Source: Thiodiazotropha sp037384445 (GTDB taxonomy: Bacteria > Pseudomonadota > Gammaproteobacteria > Chromatiales > Chromatiaceae). From it: a DNA stretch of 43,487 nucleotides. The stretch lies in NCBI GenBank assembly GCA_037384445.1, contig JARRNY010000017.1, positions 1 to 43,487 on the forward strand, read 5' to 3'. The notes under the pieces were generated by a model that was not told the DNA's origin, did no database searches, and saw only the letters and a list, made by a program, of their open reading frames with translations. The stretch's first letter is position 1, and the number at the start of each line of letters is the position of its first letter. Made by a program: the position numbers and the translations under genes. Below are positions 1-8,138 of this stretch, in pieces.

Positions 1-1045
1 GTTCCCCGAAGCTGGTCTGTCCGATCATGAAGCGGCGACGGGCCATATCCACAACCTTGTCTGTTGCATCGGCGAGTGAGTGCAGCAGCTGCAGGGTTTT
101 GATGGCGAAGTTGAGCTGACGCCAATAGCGTCGACCCTCTGTCTGCATCTCGATGGGCAAGCGGTTGAGGTCATCGCGCATGCTTGAACTCGCCGCGTAA
201 GTCAGAGTCGGCAGGCGGGATGTCTGCAGGCGCTCGCCGTAGTGGTCCTGGTGGCGATCGATGGAAAGCTTGCGGGTGAAGGCTGCTTCCGCCACCTCCA
301 GGCGAGCTTGGAGCTGTTGCGCCCGGGCCTGTTCGAGCTCCAGCAGGCTGCCAGCACCGGAGGAAGCCCGCTCTGTCATCTGCTGCAACAGTTCCTCGGC
401 TATCTGTGAATAGGCGTTGGCGTGATCTTCGATTTCGGCGTCCCTGGCAATCTGCATCTGGGCCAGTAACTGGGCGTATACCGGCGTCACTGCGTCATTG
501 CCGGGCGCGGGCGTGGCTGGTGTCGCCCCAATGCCTTCATCGGCGTGGGCCTCGGCGGTCACATCGAGTCTGTCGATGAACCAGGAGATTACCTGCACCA
601 TGCTGAAGACTTCGCCGCCGCCACCCGAGACGCCCGCAGCGGTGCCCTCCAGTAGCTTATCGACGTCCTGTCCTGACTCCAGCGCGGCGATTATCCGCTG
701 TATCTCCAGGTTGAATTCCTCTTTGCCGAGGAAGAGTCTGGGCGACTTTTCATAGCTGCCGAGTAAGTCCCTGATAAGGACTTGGTGGCCATCGGCTGTC
801 AGCAGCAGAAGGGAGTTGTCACGAAATTGTTGTTCGGCATCGGCCAGGGTCGGGTCCAGGAGGTGGATGGTCATGCCGGAGCGCGCGGGAATCACCAGTC
901 GCTGTCCAGAGGGCGGTAGCGGCTGGTCGGTAGGGACGCGTAGCCGCTGTCCCTCGTGGGTGTCGACAACGAGGTCCACTGGGGGGCTGGCGGCTGCGCC
1001 GAAATGTAGGCTGAGCAACAGCGCAAGTAATATAAGCCTTGTCAT
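1..1045 (-). CDS. TolC-like outer-membrane channel protein, 3' end outside window
   Basis: An open frame of 348 codons starts at ATG 1045 and runs off the left edge. It has a signal peptide (MTRLILLALLLSLHFGAAAS), then a beta-type region of about 80 residues (VVDTHEGQRLRVP and LLLTADGHQVLIRDLL) that resembles the short prefix domain of BapA-type secreted adhesins. Long helices follow. RASSGAGSLLELEQARAQ fits the R-x3-G-x2-S...A pattern of TolC-family proteins, and ARRRFMIGQTSFGE fits the last TolC helical repeat. I infer an outer-membrane channel of a type I secretion or efflux system, with an unusual N-terminal extension. The start lies 2 bp beyond the stop of the TIR gene, so the two genes are almost certainly co-transcribed. 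A TolC family call is likely; the N-terminal domain assignment is tentative. Confidence 0.6.
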   Translation of the reverse strand, partial: MTRLILLALLLSLHFGAAASPPVDLVVDTHEGQRLRVPTDQPLPPSGQRLVIPARSGMTIHLLDPTLADAEQQFRDNSLLLLTADGHQVLIRDLLGSYEKSPRLFLGKEEFNLEIQRIIAALESGQDVDKLLEGTAAGVSGGGGEVFSMVQVISWFIDRLDVTAEAHADEGIGATPATPAPGNDAVTPVYAQLLAQMQIARDAEIEDHANAYSQIAEELLQQMTERASSGAGSLLELEQARAQQLQARLEVAEAAFTRKLSIDRHQDHYGERLQTSRLPTLTYAASSSMRDDLNRLPIEMQTEGRRYWRQLNFAIKTLQLLHSLADATDKVVDMARRRFMIGQTSFGE

Positions 1046-1047
1046 GG

Positions 1048-1629
1048 CTAATCCCCTTCAGGTTCTGTTCCGAAGTTTATCGTGACATCGCCGCCGCCTG
1101 AATCGATGTTGGGGCTCTGGTTTCCCTGGGAGGCTTGGCTGATAGCCGGGGTGCTCTTCTCTGGCTGCAGTGGTTTTAGCGTTGTCAGTGCGGCCACATC
1201 CTGTACCAGACGGGCAATGTCCGGGTTCCAGCGCCCCTGGCCATCTGCGAGTGCGGAGCTCTGAACGTCCGCCAGCCAGGCCAGTTCCGCTGGCAGACTG
1301 TCTGGCTTGTAGATAGCATTGCCGAGAACAAGCGGAATCACAGGAATGTCCAGCGCCCGGGCCTGGTTGAGCTCAAAGCTCACCCAGTCCGCTTCTTCGC
1401 CCTGTCTGTCCTGCAACAATTTCTGCCATTGCGGACCAATGATGGCGATAACCAGTTGCGCCTCGGATATCGCACGCGACAGGGCTTTCTTCCAGTTGTT
1501 GCCGCCTCGCAAGCTGTCGACGTCACGAAACACGGTACCGTCACCGAAACGCGCTTCCAGGCTGTCCGCCAACCGGCCGACGTAGCCCGGCGCGTCGGCG
1601 CGCCGATAGCTGAGGAAGATATCCGGCAT
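1048..1629 (-). CDS. TIR-domain protein
   Basis: This 193-residue protein has a TIR domain at about residues 3-135. Visible motifs are IFLSYRRADAPGYVGRL (strand A and box 1), VFRDVDSL, and WVSFELNQA, where E86 sits at the position of the catalytic glutamate of NADase-type TIR domains. A Gly-rich tail (IDSGGGDVTINFG) resembles tails found on several bacterial signalling proteins. There is no signal peptide, so it should be cytoplasmic. I chose ATG 1629 over GTG 1635 because a GGAGG sits 5 bp before the ATG and overlaps the GTG. Bacterial TIR domains act as NAD+ hydrolases or cyclic-ADPR makers in defence, or as protein-interaction modules. No defence partner is recognisable here; the only operon mate is the TolC-like gene. 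Confidence 0.8.
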   Translation of the reverse strand: MPDIFLSYRRADAPGYVGRLADSLEARFGDGTVFRDVDSLRGGNNWKKALSRAISEAQLVIAIIGPQWQKLLQDRQGEEADWVSFELNQARALDIPVIPLVLGNAIYKPDSLPAELAWLADVQSSALADGQGRWNPDIARLVQDVAALTTLKPLQPEKSTPAISQASQGNQSPNIDSGGGDVTINFGTEPEGD

Positions 1630-1989
1630 GCTCACCTCCGAGTTTTTTTCAACCTATCACGCGGCAGCGGGTTTTGCACCGCGACAACACTTGTTTTGCG
1701 TAGGGTCAAACGAGGTGGCTGTTCGTTGTCGCCAGCGCTTGGGGCTTGACCACTCAGGTGGTCAGGCGGAGTCAGGTTGAGTTTCATCCTGCTGCCAGGG
1801 CTGCCGCAAGAGGTCAAAGCCGGGAAATGCCGTTCTCGTCCTCTAGGTGAAAACCTAGGCACATTGGGATAAGGTAGCGAGCTAAGCCGCCAATCTGATT
1901 GCGTCAAAGAATTCTGTGTTTGAGTCTTCGCACCGGAGATGATCAAAAAATATGCCTGTCCATAATTCAAGACTGGATCAATTAGTCCC
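1630..1989. other. Intergenic gap with two short hairpins
   Basis: No convincing gene is visible. Two perfect inverted repeats occur: TGACCAC-tcag-GTGGTCA at 1747-1764 and CTAGGT-gaaa-ACCTAG at 1843-1858. Neither is followed by a T-run on either strand. They may be operators or relics in the divergent promoter region of the TIR gene and the acetyltransferase gene. A reverse-strand frame across 1632-2075 lacks any recognisable domain. Confidence 0.4.
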
Positions 1990-2454
1990 ATGACGCTGAT
2001 TCGCCCCATGACAGAATCCGACTTTCCGGCAGTATGGGAGATAGTCAAGGATTCGAAAATTCTCGATATACACACCCCCTATACCTACTGGGCGCAACTC
2101 AATATGTTCCCGACGCTAATGTTTGTCGCTGAAAGCAATAGCGAGATTGTAGGATTCGTTTCCGGGGTTGGTCACTTCAGAAAGGAGTCGGAGGCATTCA
2201 TCTGGCAGATTGGCGTAAGTGAAAAGTACAGACGGCAAGGGGTTGGGATGGCGTTGTTGAGCCGGTTTCGCGAAGTAGCGAAGGGTCATGGCTTTACCCG
2301 GTTAAGCCTAACGATAGCAAAAGATAATCCAGGGTCAAAAATGACATTTGAGAAGTTCGCAAAAGCTATTGGCTCTCAAATGATAAAAAATGGTGCAACG
2401 GGTACGCTTCAGGATCATATGAAGAATGAAGTCATTTACGAAATAGATATCTGA
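1990..2454 (+). CDS. GNAT acetyltransferase resembling EctA (diaminobutyrate acetyltransferase)
   Basis: This is a 154-residue single-domain GNAT protein. The N-terminus IRPMTESDFPAVWEIVKDS, followed by LDIHTPYTYW, matches the EctA signature of IRxPTxxDGxxVWxLVxDS and LDLNSxYxY. Acetyl-CoA binding is indicated by WQIGVSEKYRRQGVG, and LTIAKDNPGSKMTFEKFA matches the EctA helix after strand 5. EctA acetylates L-2,4-diaminobutyrate in ectoine synthesis, but no ectB or ectC lies nearby, so the substrate is uncertain. Conserved residues suggest a diaminobutyrate-like amine. The start has only a weak ribosome site; ATG 2011 is an alternative. Base composition is more AT-rich than in most of the window, suggesting transfer. 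Confidence 0.7.
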   Translation: MTLIRPMTESDFPAVWEIVKDSKILDIHTPYTYWAQLNMFPTLMFVAESNSEIVGFVSGVGHFRKESEAFIWQIGVSEKYRRQGVGMALLSRFREVAKGHGFTRLSLTIAKDNPGSKMTFEKFAKAIGSQMIKNGATGTLQDHMKNEVIYEIDI

Positions 2455-2508
2455 AGTATTTGCTTTGCGTGATTGGTTGCAATGGGTTGGTTGTGAGAGG
2501 GGGGAGAG

Positions 2509-3621
2509 ATGCAGCACTCCAAAGGATTGAGGCTTGACGATAAAATTCTGGCCTTTCTGGCGCCATTGGCAGGCGGCGCACTGTTTGCGGCAATTTCGCT
2601 CGGTCTTGACCTTGCGGCAAATAAAAAGCCTGACTTTTTAGATCCGACATATATTTTTGAAACTGCCGTTGTATCTGCCGCAGGTGCGCTGTTGAGTGCA
2701 GCGTTGTTTGGCGCAAGATTTATCATGTTGGCAGCAAAGTTTGCTGAACGAAACTATCTTTCGATTCCCTGGACCACTGACTCAAAATACAAACAGGTGC
2801 AGGAAGCGAAAATCGATATTACTCACGCAATCTTTGATCTATTCGAATTGGTGGATACGAAATTGGATTCGGCTGCGGCACAGGAGATAGCAGTCAGAGC
2901 GGTGCATATTATTTTAGAGGAGCAGAAACAGAATCTGGATCAACATGGAAGATTGATTTTTACCTCTCCTCAGCCCCAGTACCTGGCGAGTTTAAAGCAT
3001 AACTCGGTTGCTGCGACTTCTCTTGGCTCCGATGGTTATGGTCTGGTTTTCAGTAGAGCCAGGGAGGGTGATGTTATCCACGCCACAGATTTTCAGAACT
3101 CTGCCTATTGGTGGTTGGATCCAAAGATTGCCTTTTCGTTTTTTGAATTAAATCTCGAGGCAATAAAAAGAGGGGCGACGGTTATCCGGATATTTGGAAG
3201 GCATCACCATAAGTGGAAAGAAGATGAGGCTGGGGCAAAGCAGGCACTGATAGAATTACAAGCCAAGATAGAAGGCATCGATGTCTATACTATTGACTAT
3301 GCGGATTTTAGTGAGGATATGGGTTTTGATATCCAGGCGATCGATCATCTTGTGCTGTTGCGAAATGGGCAGCCGCTGCCCGGTATTGAGTGGAAGATTG
3401 ATAAAAAAGGGGATACTGAGAATGTATTCTTTGTGTTGAGTGATTTACGGCTTAATAAGATCGAGACTAATTTCAATAAACTATTATCTTCTGCCGGGCG
3501 AGGTTCATCGCTAAAGCAGATTGAACTTGAAGAGGCGTATAACCCCAAACATCCGGATGACTACGCAAAGATCCGCTCAGAGTTTAATCGAATTGCCACG
3601 TCAATGATAAGGGGCTCATAA
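2509..3621 (+). CDS. Unrecognised membrane protein, two N-terminal helices plus large cytoplasmic domain
   Basis: The protein has 370 residues with a strong purine-rich ribosome site (GGGGGGAGAG) right before ATG 2509. Two hydrophobic helices at about residues 14-33 and 52-74 are followed by about 290 soluble residues, a layout of an inner-membrane anchor with a cytoplasmic domain. The soluble part contains VIHATDFQNSAYWW, then ELNLEAIKRGATVIRIFG and RHHHKWKED. This strand-helix-strand pattern with a late His cluster is reminiscent of phospholipase-D-like or effector folds, but I cannot assign a family. Composition is clearly AT-richer than in the neighbouring tam or gsp genes, as for the preceding acetyltransferase, so both may have arrived together. 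Function unknown. Confidence 0.65.
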   Translation: MQHSKGLRLDDKILAFLAPLAGGALFAAISLGLDLAANKKPDFLDPTYIFETAVVSAAGALLSAALFGARFIMLAAKFAERNYLSIPWTTDSKYKQVQEAKIDITHAIFDLFELVDTKLDSAAAQEIAVRAVHIILEEQKQNLDQHGRLIFTSPQPQYLASLKHNSVAATSLGSDGYGLVFSRAREGDVIHATDFQNSAYWWLDPKIAFSFFELNLEAIKRGATVIRIFGRHHHKWKEDEAGAKQALIELQAKIEGIDVYTIDYADFSEDMGFDIQAIDHLVLLRNGQPLPGIEWKIDKKGDTENVFFVLSDLRLNKIETNFNKLLSSAGRGSSLKQIELEEAYNPKHPDDYAKIRSEFNRIATSMIRGS

Positions 3622-3802
3622 GGGGGCTTAATCCATTGTTTATGCCAATTTGCTGGGGCGTTTGTTTACGGTCGTACGCTAACTCTTGTTTATCCTTCGA
3701 TCGTATTTTCAGACAACAATGCGAATTGTTGCGTGAGTAAGTAAAAGCCCGCTGAATATCCGCCATTTACCGTTCTGTTATTTCAATTCCAGTCCTCACT
3801 TC

Positions 3803-5725
3803 ATGAATATTTTACGACCTCTCTTTGAGCGCTGTATGTGGTCACTATGCTACTGTACGTGCATGTCAAAAATCCCTTCGATTTTGTTACCGCCAGGCTC
3901 GACCGGTGGCTACAAGTTTGAGTTTCTGCTGCGCGAGATGATGGCGCCTGCCGGCAATTTCACCCAGTGGGACTTCGATAAGCTACCGATCCCTTTACGG
4001 GTCATGGCGACCGACATCGAACACGGCGAAATCAAACAGTTTACCAGCGGGGATTTGGTCAAGGCGATGCGCGCCAGCATGTCGGTGCCTGGCGCCATTG
4101 CGCCGGTGGATATTGACGGCACGCTCTATGTGGATGGTGGGCTTTTGCAGAATCTGCCGGTACAGGCGGCACGCGATGCCTGTGCCGATGTAGTGATTGC
4201 GGTCAATGTGGGTGCCGGACTGCTACCTCGCGAAGAGCTGAATTCAGCACTTGGCATCTCGTTGCAGATGGTCAACGTGATGATGGAACAGAACATTCGC
4301 GAGTCGATCGCTTCGCTGGGGCCTGACGACATTTTGATCGAACCGGCTCTTGGCAACTACAGTTCGGTCGATTTCAATTCGGCGATGAGCCTGGTACCCG
4401 TTGGTGAGGCGGCCGTTCGCGAGCAAGCCGACAAGCTGTCACGCTACGCGCTGTCTGAAGAGGCCTATGCCGCCTGGCGCGCCTCTGTTCATGCACGCTT
4501 ACCAACGGTACCTCAGGTGAAACAGGTGCGGGTGGCGACCCGTGGCAACCGGGTCAATCCAGAGGTGATCGAGCGGGAACTGGCGGAGGTGCCGGGTATC
4601 GATCTGCGCCGTCATCCGGAGACCGATTTCAGTCTTGAGAATCTCAACACCCGCCTGCAGCAGATCTATGGGCGCGGCGATTTTGAACGCATGGATTACC
4701 GCATGATCGACAGCGGGGGCGTTCGTACGGTCGAGGTGGAGGGTATTGAGAAGTCATGGGGTCCCAACTACATAAAGTTTGGACTCGGCTTCGCCACCGA
4801 CTCGGATCAAACCCGCTTCAACGCCAACCTGAGTCATCGCAGTACCTGGATAAACTCCCTCGGCGCTGAGTGGCGCAACGATCTGCAGATCGGGCATCGT
4901 GACCGGTTTTCCAGCGAGTTCTATCAGCCGGTCAGCTCGCGTGCGGGTTTCTTCGTGGCGCCGCGCATTGAGTTTCAGCACCAGCCTATCGTCTACTTCG
5001 AGGACGGGAACCGTATCGGTGACTACCGGGTAACCACGTCGCGGGCTTATCTGGATTTCGGTGCGCAGAACAAATATGGCGAACTCCGCCTTGGCTTCTT
5101 TGGGGGACATCTCCACGCCCAGGAGGACTTTGGCGTGATCTCCCCCATCTCCGACGAAAGCCTCAATCAGGCCGGCTATGGCGTCAGCTTCACCATCGAT
5201 CAGATCGATGATCCGGACTTCGGCTACAACGGCGTGCTCGCCAGGCTCAGGAGCTGGGGTACGCTTAAGGACTGGGGGTCTGACGATCAGTACAACAAGA
5301 CAGAGCTCTTTCTCATGGGGGCAAAGAGCGTCGGTAAGCACGCCTTTGAAGTCGCCGGGTATTTTGGGCGTACGCTGAGAGGTGAGCTGCCGGCCTACGA
5401 TCCTTTCCTTCTCGGTGGTTTTCTGCGTGGTTCAGGTTATCGAATGGATGAGCTGATCGGTGCGGATGTCGATCTGTTACGCACGGTCTATAGCTACAAA
5501 ATCACCTCGCTACCGCAGCCGGTGGGTCGTGGTGTCTATTTGGGCGGCTCGCTGGAAGCGACACGGGCTACCCTGGGTTCGACCATCGATGCGCAAAGGC
5601 AGATCAGGCGGTCGGCAAGCCTCTTTATCGCCGCAGATACTTTTCTCGGACCGGCCTATCTCTCCTGGGGGCAGGTCATTGGTGGCGACGAAGGGACGCT
5701 CTATCTCATGATCGGCAGACCCTGA
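3803..5725 (+). pseudogene. N-terminally truncated patatin-like phospholipase with POTRA/beta-barrel C-terminus
   Basis: Homology to RssA-type patatins fused to a BamA-like barrel begins only near residue 29. FLLREMM, LPIPLRVMATDIEHGE, AMRASMSVPGAIAPV and the catalytic-Asp motif YVDGGLLQNLPV (D111) are present. The family's glycine-rich oxyanion loop and the GxSxG nucleophile, which should lie about 130-150 residues earlier, are absent; the preceding bases (3622-3885) show no trace of them in any frame. A POTRA-like region (about 232-310, VKQVRVATRGNRVNPEVIEREL) and a 16-strand-type barrel (about 315-640) are intact and open. Full-length relatives are typically above 700 residues. The first 28 residues are unlike the family. 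Either the gene is dead, or it makes a barrel without lipase activity. Confidence 0.75.
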
Positions 5726-5889
5726 CTCAGAGACTCGATAGTCTGTTCTGCAACCGTTGAATGCCCGGGCTGAGGCAGCCGGCGGTTGAGCTCCATTGCC
5801 CTTGCCGGGTGACCGGCGGCGTTCGTTGTGGCTATAGTGTAGGTCAGTGCTTTGTGTCGGAGGTCGCTAAGTCAATCGCGAGAGACGTG

Positions 5890-6972
5890 ATGTCACGATT
5901 TGTTCGTTATCTGCTGTTACTGCTTGGTTGCCATCTGCTTGGTCCGTTGACCGTCATGGCCGCGGAGTCCTCGCCAGCGCCGAGTCTGCTGGTCGCCACC
6001 CGTTTGGCTCCCCCTTTCGCCATCAAGACCGATAGTGGTTGGGAGGGAATCACCATCGAGCTGTTGCGGCGTATCGCCGAACAGCAGGGTTTCGACTATC
6101 GGCTGCAGGAGATGGGTCTGGAAGAGATGCTGCGTCAGACTGCCGAAGGCGGTGTCGATATGGCGGCGGCCGCGCTGACGGTGACCGCCGAGCGCGAAGA
6201 GCGGGTCGATTTCAGCCACCCCTTTTTCACCTCCGGACTGGGGGTGGCAGTATCTCAGCAGGCCGGGCTGGATTGGCTCACGGCTCTCCAGCGCATCGGA
6301 TCGAGCGCCTTTCTGCAGTCTGCCGGGGCGTTGCTGGGCGTGCTGACGCTGGTGGGGGTGCTGGTCTGGCTGCTGGAACGTCACCGCAACGAGCAGTTCC
6401 CCGATGGCCCGGTGAAGGGGGTTGGCTCCGGCATCTGGTGGTCGGCGGTGACCATGACCACGGTGGGCTACGGGGACAAGGCCCCGGTCACCTTTGCCGG
6501 GCGTATCCTCGGCCTGATCTGGATGTTTGCCAGCATTATCATCATCTCCGGCTTCACCGCCGCCATTGCCACCTCCCTCACGGTGGGGCAGCTGGAGCAG
6601 TCGATCGGCAGCATCGACGATCTGCACGGCAAGCGGGTGCTCACGGTCAGAGAGAGCACCAGTGCCGCCTTTCTGGACGACAAATTGATTCGCTACCAGA
6701 CCGTCGATTCGGTAGAGCAGGCGCTGCAAGCTCTGGCTGCCGGCGAGGCGGAGGCGGTGGTCTATGATCTGCCGATACTTCGCTACTGGATCCAAGAGCA
6801 CTATGCGGCAGAGCTGCAAGTGCTGCCGAACCGTTTCCTGCGTCAGGACTATGCCATTGCCCTGCCGCCGGGTTCGCCGCTGCGCGAGCGGCTCAACCGG
6901 GAGATTCTGCGCATCATCCAGAGTCCGGAGTGGAGCCGGATGGTAGGGGGCTACCTGGGCCCCGCCGGCTGA
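5890..6972 (+). CDS. GluR0-like ligand-gated potassium channel (ionotropic glutamate receptor family)
   Basis: The protein has 360 residues from ATG 5890, chosen because a clean signal peptide (MSRFVRYLLLLLGCHLLGPL) follows; an open 43-codon extension upstream shows no such feature. Order of parts: signal peptide, first half of a periplasmic SBP_bac_3 ligand domain (about 33-125, LLVATRLAPPFAIK and GGVDMAAAALTVTAERE), TM helix (about 143-162), pore loop with the potassium filter TVGYGD (191-196), TM helix (about 203-224), then the second half of the binding domain (about 235-345). This split arrangement is that of GluR0, a prokaryotic amino-acid-gated K+ channel. Ligand is not predictable here. 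The DMT transporter starts 18 bp downstream, so the two may share a transcript. Confidence 0.87.
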   Translation: MSRFVRYLLLLLGCHLLGPLTVMAAESSPAPSLLVATRLAPPFAIKTDSGWEGITIELLRRIAEQQGFDYRLQEMGLEEMLRQTAEGGVDMAAAALTVTAEREERVDFSHPFFTSGLGVAVSQQAGLDWLTALQRIGSSAFLQSAGALLGVLTLVGVLVWLLERHRNEQFPDGPVKGVGSGIWWSAVTMTTVGYGDKAPVTFAGRILGLIWMFASIIIISGFTAAIATSLTVGQLEQSIGSIDDLHGKRVLTVRESTSAAFLDDKLIRYQTVDSVEQALQALAAGEAEAVVYDLPILRYWIQEHYAAELQVLPNRFLRQDYAIALPPGSPLRERLNREILRIIQSPEWSRMVGGYLGPAG

Positions 6973-6990
6973 ATTGCCGGCTGTTCGCAG

Positions 6991-7845
6991 ATGAATACGG
7001 CGGTACTCTATGCCCTGCTGAGTCTCTTCTTTGCCGGACTCAACGACCTGCTGTTCAAGCGCTACTCGGCCAAGGCGCGCTCCCGGGGCATGATGATCTT
7101 CACCATCGGCCTGGTCTGGGCCGCTCTGCAATTGATCCTGATGCTGGGTAGTGACGCCCCCTTTGAGGTGGACGGGGTGACGGTTGCATACGGTCTGGCC
7201 GCCGGGCTGGCCCTGACCCTCTCCAATCTGCTGCTGATCGAGAGTCTGACCCACATCGAGGTCAGTTTGGGCTCCACCATCTATCGCCTCAATACTTTGG
7301 GTGTGGTGGTGCTGTCGGTGCTTCTGCTGCAGGAGTCGCTGGGTCTCTACAAGGTCGCCGGTATCGCCAGCGGCGTGTTCGCTATCCTGCTTCTGCTGCA
7401 GGCGCCCGGGGTGGGAGTCGATCTGCGCTTGCATCGACGCTTCGTCGGTCTAGCCATCCTTGCCTCGCTGTTGCGTGCGCTCTATGGGGTCACGACCAAG
7501 GGGGCGCTGAACCAGGGTGGCGACGGCGACCTGCTGATGCTGATCGCCGCCCTCTGTTGGATCGTCGGTGGCGCGGCTTACGCGGTGATGCGAGAGGGGC
7601 GCTTCCGCCTCAGTGGCAAGAAGCTCGTTTACGGGGTAGTCTCCGGGCTGCTGGTGACCCTGATCGTCAACTTTCTGGTGGCAGCGGTGGCTCTGGGCGA
7701 GGCCAGTGTGGTGATTCCCATCGCCAATCTCAGTTTCGTTGCCGCCCTGCTGCTCTCGGTGGCGCTAGGCTGGGAGCGGCTGAGTGCGCGCAAGCTCAGT
7801 GCCGTGGCCTGCGCAGTGGTGTCGATCTGGCTGCTCTCCCGCTGA
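6991..7845 (+). CDS. EamA/DMT-superfamily transporter
   Basis: The 284-residue protein is almost entirely hydrophobic with about ten predicted helices in two EamA halves (about 3-137 and 148-282). The repeat signature is visible in both: SLTHIEVSLGSTIYRLNTLGV in the first half, and ALGEASVVIPIANLSFVAAL in the second, each followed by a helix ending in a Glu-containing loop. Drug/metabolite transporters of this family usually export amino acids, nucleobase-like compounds or drugs across the inner membrane; substrate cannot be predicted. It follows the receptor-channel gene by 18 bp. Start ATG 6991 is the first in frame. Confidence 0.82.
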   Translation: MNTAVLYALLSLFFAGLNDLLFKRYSAKARSRGMMIFTIGLVWAALQLILMLGSDAPFEVDGVTVAYGLAAGLALTLSNLLLIESLTHIEVSLGSTIYRLNTLGVVVLSVLLLQESLGLYKVAGIASGVFAILLLLQAPGVGVDLRLHRRFVGLAILASLLRALYGVTTKGALNQGGDGDLLMLIAALCWIVGGAAYAVMREGRFRLSGKKLVYGVVSGLLVTLIVNFLVAAVALGEASVVIPIANLSFVAALLLSVALGWERLSARKLSAVACAVVSIWLLSR

Positions 7846-7880
7846 AGCGCTGCGATTGAACAGTCTGCTCCCGCTTGGGT

Positions 7881-7992
7881 CAGAAGGGTATGCGACTTAC
7901 GTAAGCACCAAGAGATCTGTCTGCCTGGAAGATCCAGGAACATTGGTGGGGCCCTGCCCCACCATTAAATCGCTTAACTGAGTAGCCTTCGG
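7881..7992. repeat. Palindromic intergenic element, degenerate copy
   Basis: The core is a perfect hairpin, TGGTGGGGC-cct-GCCCCACCA (7944-7964). The same hairpin recurs at 41376-41396, and a near copy lies at 24202-24220. Degenerate end motifs lie on both sides: GACTTACGTAAG on the left (7894-7905) and CTTAACTGAGTAGCCTTCGG on the right (7973-7992). The right one is an inverted relative of the ends seen in the other copies. A further hairpin, CCTGGA-aga-TCCAGG, is at 7924-7938. The element lies between the DMT gene and tamA in the 293 bp gap, which holds no gene. Confidence 0.6.
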
Positions 7993-8138
7993 GTCAGATG
8001 GGCTAAGCGAGAGGGGACTGCAGAGGCTCTCTCGATGAAAACAGCGCTTGCCTTGCTTGGGCGTTCGCTCGATAGTCTGACATTGGCGCCTGATATCGGC
8101 TGGAATCAACAAGAATCGGATAATTTGCCTGGGCCTAG

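Noticed and set aside
1632..2075. 147-codon reverse frame in the gap before the EctA-like gene
   Set aside because: No family signature, overlaps the true gene start, no ribosome site.
5917..7434. 505-codon reverse frame across the GluR0-like and DMT genes
   Set aside because: Gln/His/Arg-rich composition is that of an antisense shadow; both forward genes have clear domains.
7944..7964. Hairpin read as a transcription terminator of the DMT gene
   Set aside because: The same sequence recurs at other loci in different contexts, so I treat it as a repeat; it may still terminate transcription.
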